Assembly (NCBI GenBank): GCA_028112705.1
Contig: JAOGYN010000015.1
Location: 1-47,802, forward strand
DNA: 47,802 nucleotides
Source of the DNA: GCA-002712045 sp028112705
GTDB lineage: Bacteria; Pseudomonadota; Alphaproteobacteria; Rhodobacterales; Rhodobacteraceae
Direction of reading: 5' to 3'
A model generated the notes under the pieces. That model ran no database searches and was not told where the DNA came from. It saw nothing but the letters and a program-made list of their open reading frames with translations. How positions within the stretch are numbered: the first letter of the stretch is position 1; the number at the start of each line of letters is the position of its first letter. This document shows positions 42,808 to 47,802 of the stretch, one piece after another. The position numbers were made by a program, and so were the translations under genes.

Positions 42808-45054
42808 TTACGTAACTTTTTTAATCCACTCTTCAACCGCCAATCGAATAGATTGATCACCAGAAACAAGTGCTTTATCTATGATATGACGTAAATCTTT
42901 TAAATTTATTTCCATTATTAATGATTTAACTGCTCCAATGGAGGCGGGTCTCATGGATAATGTCCTGATACCCATTGCTAATAAACATACAGCCTCTATA
43001 GGTCTGCCAGCATCTTCACCACAGAAGCTTAATGGTGTCTTGGTTTCTGTACACCTATCAACAATCTGTTTAATCAAATTTAAGAAACTAACATTTAATG
43101 AATCATAACGCTTTCTAACTCTTTCGTTTTCTCGATCCGCAGCATAAAAAAATTGCTTCAAATCATTACCACCAATTGAAACAAAATCTGCTAATTCAAA
43201 AAATTGTCTTGGGGCAAATGCTAAGGACGGTGTTTCGAGCATAGCACCAATTTCTACATTTTTGGGAAGATTATGTCCCATTTTTTTCTCGTTTGCCAGC
43301 ACACCATGTAACAGGTCTCGCGCCTGCCTAAATTCATCAAATTGCGCTATCATGGGAAACATTACCGATACACTTTTATTGCTAGCCGCTCTAAAAATTG
43401 CCTGCAATTGCATTTTCATTACACCTGGTTTGTCCAAGCCAAGCCTTATCGCTCGCCAACCCATTGCCGGGTTAGGCTCATCAGTAGGTCTCATATATGG
43501 CAATACCTTATCCGAACCGATATCCAATGTCCTGAAAACCACTCTTTTATCATCAGCCGCATCCATAACTCGACCATAAAGAGCAGCGAGCTCACCTCTC
43601 TTTGGTATGGAATTTCGAGCTAAAAATTGTAATTCAGTTCTAAACAAACCAACACCCTCAGCGCCTGAGCTCTTTAAACTCGGTAAATCAGCCATCAATC
43701 CAGCATTCATCATTAAACTTATTTTGATACCATCTTTAGAAACTGCCGGTGTGTCTTTTAATTTAGCATAACGCTCTAGTTTTTTTGATTGCATTGCGAT
43801 TTTTTCACTAAATGCTTTTTTAACATTATCTTCTGGACGTAAATTAACTATCCCCCCGTCACCATCTACTAAGATATGGTCACCATTAAGTGCTTCAGTA
43901 GTTATTCCAGGAGCGTTGATAATTAGAGGAATAGCCATCGCTCTCGCTATTACTGTAGCATGGCTGCCAACTGAGCCCTCTTCTAAAATAATTCCTTTTA
44001 ATTTCCTACCATATTCGAGCAACTCACCAGGCCCAATATTTCTTGCGATTAAAATAGGATTTTCTGGAAAATCAGTATGATCTGAACTCCCTTGTCCAGT
44101 CAAAACTCGTAATAAGCGATTTGATAAATCGTCTAAATCATGAAGTCGATCTCGTAGGTAAATATCTTCTACCCTACTCATTCTGGCCCTAACAGTTGAT
44201 TGCTCCTTTTCAACAGCCGCCTCTGCAGATAAGCCACTTTCAATGTCTTCTTCCATTCTTTTTAACCAGCTTTTGGAATTAGCAAACATTCTATAAGCTT
44301 CTAATATTTTTTTGTGTTCTTCTGTTGCCCCTTTTAAGGCTGTATTTAACATACCATCAACATCACCTTTAAGACGTTGAATTGCCTCTTGTAGCCTACC
44401 CTGTTCCGCTTTGGTGTCATCAGCAAAAGGATTGGTAACTACCACCCGAGGTTCGTGTAAAAGCACATTGCCTGAAGCAGCACCTTCGTGAGCAACACCA
44501 CCTTTAATTAAGACAGAATATTGATGAGGCGCTTTTAGATTTTCATCCCCACCCACAAATGCACCAAGTTCAGTCATTTCAGCTAATACCATAGCTACCA
44601 CTTCAATTGCATAGATTTCGTCATCCGAAAAAAGTCGCGGCACCCTTGACTGAACCACTAAAACACCAAGTGTTTCACCAAGTCTTTGAATAGGTACACC
44701 CAGAAAACTAGAAAATCTTTCTTCACCAGTTTCAGGCATAAATCTAAAACCCGCCTGTGAAGGAGCATCGTCTGTATTTATAGGTTTGGCATCTTTTGCC
44801 ACTAAACCAACCAAACCCTCACCAATCCGTAGACGCGTTTTATGTACAGAAGCCAAATCCAGCCCTTCAGTTGCACATAATTCAAGTGTTTTGTTATCAA
44901 CTAACAAATACACAGAACAAACTTCCGTTCCCATGCTATCGGCAATTAAGTGAGTTAATCGATCAAGTCTTTTTTGACCTTCGCCTTCTTCCGCTAATGC
45001 TTCTTTTAGGCGTTTAAGAAGTATCCTAGATTGTATTCCAGTTTCTAATGCCAT
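42808..45054 (-). CDS. ptsP: Phosphoenolpyruvate-protein phosphotransferase PtsP (PTS-Ntr enzyme I)
   Basis: A 748-residue enzyme I of the nitrogen-type PTS. The N-terminal GAF domain (about residues 15-160) starts LKRLKEALAEEGEGQKRLDRLTHL and contains GEGLVGLVAKDAKPINTDDA; it is absent from sugar-PTS enzyme I. The PEP-utiliser part has the phospho-His motif EGSVGSHATVIARAMAIP. The C-terminal barrel shows GVGLFRTELQFLARN, RTLDIGSDK and SFCGEDAG. PTS-Ntr links PEP and nitrogen status (glutamine or 2-oxoglutarate bind the GAF domain in known cases) to potassium and metabolic control. It follows lysC by 12 bases, an order common in Rhodobacterales. The HPr and EIIA-Ntr genes are not here. Confidence 0.96.
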   Translation of the reverse strand: MALETGIQSRILLKRLKEALAEEGEGQKRLDRLTHLIADSMGTEVCSVYLLVDNKTLELCATEGLDLASVHKTRLRIGEGLVGLVAKDAKPINTDDAPSQAGFRFMPETGEERFSSFLGVPIQRLGETLGVLVVQSRVPRLFSDDEIYAIEVVAMVLAEMTELGAFVGGDENLKAPHQYSVLIKGGVAHEGAASGNVLLHEPRVVVTNPFADDTKAEQGRLQEAIQRLKGDVDGMLNTALKGATEEHKKILEAYRMFANSKSWLKRMEEDIESGLSAEAAVEKEQSTVRARMSRVEDIYLRDRLHDLDDLSNRLLRVLTGQGSSDHTDFPENPILIARNIGPGELLEYGRKLKGIILEEGSVGSHATVIARAMAIPLIINAPGITTEALNGDHILVDGDGGIVNLRPEDNVKKAFSEKIAMQSKKLERYAKLKDTPAVSKDGIKISLMMNAGLMADLPSLKSSGAEGVGLFRTELQFLARNSIPKRGELAALYGRVMDAADDKRVVFRTLDIGSDKVLPYMRPTDEPNPAMGWRAIRLGLDKPGVMKMQLQAIFRAASNKSVSVMFPMIAQFDEFRQARDLLHGVLANEKKMGHNLPKNVEIGAMLETPSLAFAPRQFFELADFVSIGGNDLKQFFYAADRENERVRKRYDSLNVSFLNLIKQIVDRCTETKTPLSFCGEDAGRPIEAVCLLAMGIRTLSMRPASIGAVKSLIMEINLKDLRHIIDKALVSGDQSIRLAVEEWIKKVT

Positions 45055-45066
45055 TTATCACCCTCT

Positions 45067-46296
45067 TCAGGTTTTGGCTTCTAATTCAAAAACATCATGT
45101 AATGATTGTATTGCTAATTCCATGTATTTTCTATCAATAAGCACCGATATTTTAATTTCTGAAGTAGTAATAACTTTAATATTTATGTTCTCAGTTGATA
45201 AAGCCTCAAACATCTTAGCTGCAACACCTGCATGGCTACGCATTCCAATACCAACAACAGATATTTTACTTACATCTGTGTCTGCAATCAAATCATGATA
45301 GTTGATGGTTTGGCTTTGCTTTGCTTTATCTAATGAAAGTTCAGCTAAATCCACTTGATCAACAGGACACGAAAAAGTCATATCTGTTCTACCACCCTCA
45401 GAGACATTTTGAACAATCATGTCAACATTCACACCTTTATCCGCAAGAATGCCAAAAATAGAGGCTGCAATACCTGGCCTATCAGCTACAGAAACAAGTG
45501 TCATTTTTGCCTCATCCCTGGAATAAGCCACACCAGATACAATCTTACTTTCCATGATTTCCTCCTCGTCACAAACCAAAGTTCCTGGATTGTTTACAAA
45601 ACTACTAAGTACTCGCAAACGAACTTTGTACCTCATCGCCAACTCTACTGATCGAGTTTGCAAAACCTTAGCACCTAACGATGCAAGCTCCAACATTTCC
45701 TCATAACTAATTTTACTTAACTTTCGAGCCTTACTAGTTATTCTTGGGTCAGTTGTATAAATTCCATCCACATCTGTGTAAATATCACATCTTTCAGCCT
45801 CAAATGCAGACGCAAATGCTACAGCAGTAGTGTCAGATCCACCACGACCTAAAGTAGAAAGCCGTCCTTCTTCACTAATTCCTTGAAAACCGGCTATAAC
45901 TGCTACTCTCATACCTTTAGAAAATTTTTCCTCAAGGTTGTCAGTTGGAATCTTTATAATTCTAGCAGAACTATGGCTCGAATTTGTAATTAAAGGTACT
46001 TGCCAGCCCTGCCAACTCCGCGCCGAAACACCCATTTCTTGCAGCGTTACTGCCATCAATCCAGCAGTCACATTTTCTCCACTGGACACAATTGCATCAT
46101 ACTCTTTAGCATCATGCATTTTTGATACTCCGTTTACAAGAGATACCAATCTGTTTGTCTCACCAGACATTGCAGATACAATAACGATAACATCAAATCC
46201 GTTGTTAACTTCTAGGGATATTTTTGACGCAGCATTTTTGATGCAATCTAAATCTGCAACTGAAGTACCACCAAATTTCATAACTAGTTTGGGCAT
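45067..46296 (-). CDS. lysC: Aspartate kinase
   Basis: A 409-residue aspartokinase, the first step towards lysine, threonine and methionine. The kinase domain starts MPKLVMKFGGTSVADL, has STLGRGGSDTTAVAFA and CDIYTDVDGIYTTDPR, and is followed by two ACT domains for feedback inhibition (about residues 265-405, with VVGIGMRSHAGVAAKMFEAL). An in-frame TTG 18 bases upstream (46312-46314) would add six residues; I prefer the ATG at 46294-46296, where the family sequence begins. Monofunctional: no homoserine dehydrogenase is fused. It is followed by ptsP. Confidence 0.95.
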   Translation of the reverse strand: MPKLVMKFGGTSVADLDCIKNAASKISLEVNNGFDVIVIVSAMSGETNRLVSLVNGVSKMHDAKEYDAIVSSGENVTAGLMAVTLQEMGVSARSWQGWQVPLITNSSHSSARIIKIPTDNLEEKFSKGMRVAVIAGFQGISEEGRLSTLGRGGSDTTAVAFASAFEAERCDIYTDVDGIYTTDPRITSKARKLSKISYEEMLELASLGAKVLQTRSVELAMRYKVRLRVLSSFVNNPGTLVCDEEEIMESKIVSGVAYSRDEAKMTLVSVADRPGIAASIFGILADKGVNVDMIVQNVSEGGRTDMTFSCPVDQVDLAELSLDKAKQSQTINYHDLIADTDVSKISVVGIGMRSHAGVAAKMFEALSTENINIKVITTSEIKISVLIDRKYMELAIQSLHDVFELEAKT

Positions 46297-46364
46297 ATTA
46301 ACCAATTCCAACAATAAAGTTCGATCAAGTTACTAAAGATAGTAGCTAGGAAGAGCAAGTATTT

Positions 46365-47003
46365 CTAAAACGGATGGCTCCTACCGTCCCAAGTTTCAAA
46401 ACACCCTGTATTTTCTAGAGACAAATCAGTAAATCGCTGTATCAAACCTCTAGCAGATTCAGTTATTGAAATATCAGCGTTTTCTCCACCCATGTCGGTT
46501 TTTACCCAACCTGGGTGATAAATACCCACTGGAACTCCCTCTGGCTTCAAGTCTTTAGCCAAATTTCGACCTAAATTTAAAACTGCGGCTTTTGACGCTC
46601 GATATATGTAGCTCCCACCATTTGCTTGATTTTGACTACCCATCTGGCTAGAAATGATTACTATTTTTCCTTTTCCAGTAATAATATTTGGAAGCAGGTT
46701 TTGTATTAATAAAAAAACGCTTGTCACATTAACAAAAAAGGTTTTATTCCAAAGATCTGGGTTAAACCCAGATTTCAAATCTTCATCTTTATCTAAGTAA
46801 ATTCCAGCATTACAAACTAATAAATTTATTGGTGTATTTAAAAATTCTTTTTTTAAAACATTTATCGATGAAATACTTTCCAAATCAAGATATTTAAAAC
46901 CATCGCTACGAGCAAAAGATATGACATTGTCATCAACAGCACCTAACTGCTTAGCCAACTCAAAGCCAATGCCCTTACTAGCTCCCGTTATAACAGCAGT
47001 CAT
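46365..47003 (-). CDS. SDR family oxidoreductase
   Basis: A 212-residue short-chain dehydrogenase, shorter than typical classical SDRs (about 250). It has TGASKGIGFELAKQLG for cofactor binding, NAGIYL, Ser in IVIISSQMGS and the catalytic YRASK. The second half is shortened (after GWVKTDMGGENA only about 35 residues). This resembles CsgA-type or other atypical SDRs, whose substrates are unknown. It lies between lysC and the DUF1178 gene on the same strand with about 68 bases before lysC. Confidence 0.85.
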   Translation of the reverse strand: MTAVITGASKGIGFELAKQLGAVDDNVISFARSDGFKYLDLESISSINVLKKEFLNTPINLLVCNAGIYLDKDEDLKSGFNPDLWNKTFFVNVTSVFLLIQNLLPNIITGKGKIVIISSQMGSQNQANGGSYIYRASKAAVLNLGRNLAKDLKPEGVPVGIYHPGWVKTDMGGENADISITESARGLIQRFTDLSLENTGCFETWDGRSHPF

Positions 47004-47032
47004 ATTTAACCCCTAAGTATCGTGTGTTAAAA

Positions 47033-47464
47033 TTAATTAGTCTTTCGTTCTCTCCAGGGAAGTGGCGCAACTTTTATTCCATCCTCAAGTAAACTTTTAA
47101 CTTCTGTGGTTGTAGCTTTACCTCTTATATTTCTTTCTTCCGCGTCACCGTCGTGAATTGCTCGCGCTTCAGTTGCAAAATTAGAGCCAACATCTTCCGT
47201 GTTCTCTTCAATAGTTTTCTTTAGCTCTGTAAACGCTTGCTCAGCAGTAGTTAATGGTCCGGATAAAGGTCCTGCTTTTAATTCTTTAGAGCTATTTTTC
47301 GCAGGGCGTACTTGTGGCGCCATTAACGCCCTTTCAACACTCTTATCTCCACAGACAGCGCACAAAATCATTCCAGAGATTTTTAACTTTTCGAAAGCCT
47401 TAGCTGATTGTACCCAACTATCAAACTCATGTCCCTTGGAACATTTAAAACTATATTTAATCAT
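47033..47464 (-). CDS. DUF1178 family protein
   Basis: A 143-residue protein beginning MIKYSFKCSKGHEFDSWVQSA and then CAVCGDKSVERALMAPQVRP. The CxxGH and CxxCG pairs form a probable zinc-ribbon-like site, which is the mark of DUF1178 proteins. The C-terminus has DVGSNFATEARAIHDGDAEERNIRGKAT, also family-typical. Function is unknown; the family is widespread in Alphaproteobacteria. It stands 29 bases before the SDR gene on the same strand. Confidence 0.88.
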   Translation of the reverse strand: MIKYSFKCSKGHEFDSWVQSAKAFEKLKISGMILCAVCGDKSVERALMAPQVRPAKNSSKELKAGPLSGPLTTAEQAFTELKKTIEENTEDVGSNFATEARAIHDGDAEERNIRGKATTTEVKSLLEDGIKVAPLPWRERKTN

Positions 47465-47535
47465 TCAAAATTTACCAAATAAATATAACCTATATAAAAT
47501 CTTAATCTTAAATTAAAACAATTTTCATTTTTAAT

Positions 47536-47556
47536 AAATTTTTAAATAAAAAATTT
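47536..47556 (-). terminator. Possible A/T hairpin after gcrA
   Basis: AAATTTTT and AAAAATTT (47536-47543, 47549-47556) can pair around a five-base loop, 11 bases after the gcrA stop codon on the minus strand. The gap 47465-47566 is almost pure A/T, so this may be chance. Confidence 0.25.
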
Positions 47557-47566
47557 TCAATAAAAT

Positions 47567-47802
47567 TTATCTTGATGCCCTTCGATCTCTACGGTTTGAG
47601 ACTGGTTGAAATGCCACACCAACATGGGCTTCACAATATGGTTTGCCTGTCTGCGTAGCCAGTCCACAAAACCAAAAATCATCAGTCGCTGGATCACCAA
47701 TTGGCCACTTGCATGTTCTTTCAGTGAGTTGCAAAAGGTTTAATTTTTTTGCACCTTTTTCCACTTCTTTTACTGTTGCCAATGCCTCAGGACTGATTTC
47801 GT
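47567..47802 (-). CDS. gcrA: GcrA-type cell-cycle regulator, C-terminal part
   Basis: The C-terminal part of a GcrA protein, cut by the right window edge: at least 78 residues are visible, and the frame stays open to the edge. The conserved C-terminal block reads LLQLTERTCKWPIGDPATDDFWFCG, then GKPYCEAHVGVAFQP and a basic tail NRRDRRASR. This matches GcrA, a transcription co-activator of cell-cycle genes in Alphaproteobacteria that recognises methylated GANTC promoters together with sigma-70. The N-terminal helix-turn-helix lies outside the window. An apparent TTG start at 47780-47782 should be ignored, since codons continue upstream (EISPEALA). Confidence 0.9.
   Translation of the reverse strand, partial: EISPEALATVKEVEKGAKKLNLLQLTERTCKWPIGDPATDDFWFCGLATQTGKPYCEAHVGVAFQPVSNRRDRRASR

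Noticed and set aside
45938..46336. 132-codon open frame antisense to lysC
   Set aside because: It lies opposite the highly conserved kinase domain of LysC, and its product resembles no family I know.
47465..47566. Possible small RNA in the almost pure A/T gap
   Set aside because: Only low-complexity A/T repeats are seen, with no promoter and terminator pair.
1..47802. Mobile elements, prophage, CRISPR, toxin-antitoxin or defence genes
   Set aside because: No transposase, integrase, repeat array or restriction-type gene is recognisable; all genes resemble ordinary chromosomal functions.

Overview
The window is a gene-dense, AT-rich stretch (by eye a little over one third G+C) of an alphaproteobacterial chromosome, most likely a marine, low-G+C, Rhodobacterales-type bacterium. 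The evidence is a GcrA-type cell-cycle regulator at the right edge, an HdaA-type DnaA regulator, the rpiA-gor / hflK-hflC-DUF2065-degP cluster, the lysC-ptsP pair, and a dddP gene for DMSP cleavage. The order assignment is an inference; the class assignment is firmer. About 37 protein genes fill the window. I see no tRNA, rRNA, CRISPR array, insertion sequence or prophage. No gap exceeds 300 bases; the two largest lie before the two substrate-binding protein genes (about 258 and 268 bases). Both edges cut a gene: degP at the left, gcrA at the right.

Layout. 1-4868 (minus): rpiA, gor, hflK, hflC, a DUF2065 protein and the start of degP, covering pentose phosphate metabolism, glutathione recycling and membrane proteolysis. 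5043-8342 (plus): sdaA, then glnB-glnA for nitrogen sensing and assimilation. 8601-13869: a methylated-osmolyte block with a three-gene betaine-type ABC transporter (order X-W-V), a DUF3445 heme-dependent N-demethylase-like gene and dddP, the last two divergent. 13891-21104: a MATE exporter, an epoxide-hydrolase-like protein, parE, an Ldh-family dehydrogenase and an Uup-like ABC-F ATPase. 21143-29323: a divergent peptide-transport block (fused ATPase, substrate-binding protein, two permeases) linked to two M20 deacylases. 29338-34755: pntAB, an SDR dehydrogenase and glpK. 34834-40319: perM, hdaA, ppk1 and a Ppx/GppA phosphatase. 40442-47802: a VOC/double-cupin protein, a flavin reductase-like protein, a GNAT protein, ptsP, lysC, an SDR, a DUF1178 protein and gcrA.

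How it fits together. The gene set suits a heterotroph living on dissolved organic nitrogen and sulfur from phytoplankton. It imports quaternary ammonium or sulfonium osmolytes, cleaves DMSP, takes up peptides or N-acyl amino acids and deacylates them, deaminates serine, and adjusts ammonium assimilation through PII and possibly PTS-Ntr. Several hairpins (one with a clear U-tract) separate substrate-binding protein genes from their permease genes, which suggests differential expression inside transport operons.

No wholly unknown multi-gene system stands out. The best leads are the osmolyte block with its DUF3445 gene, the VOC/double-cupin protein, and a set of strong palindromes in otherwise unexplained promoter regions.
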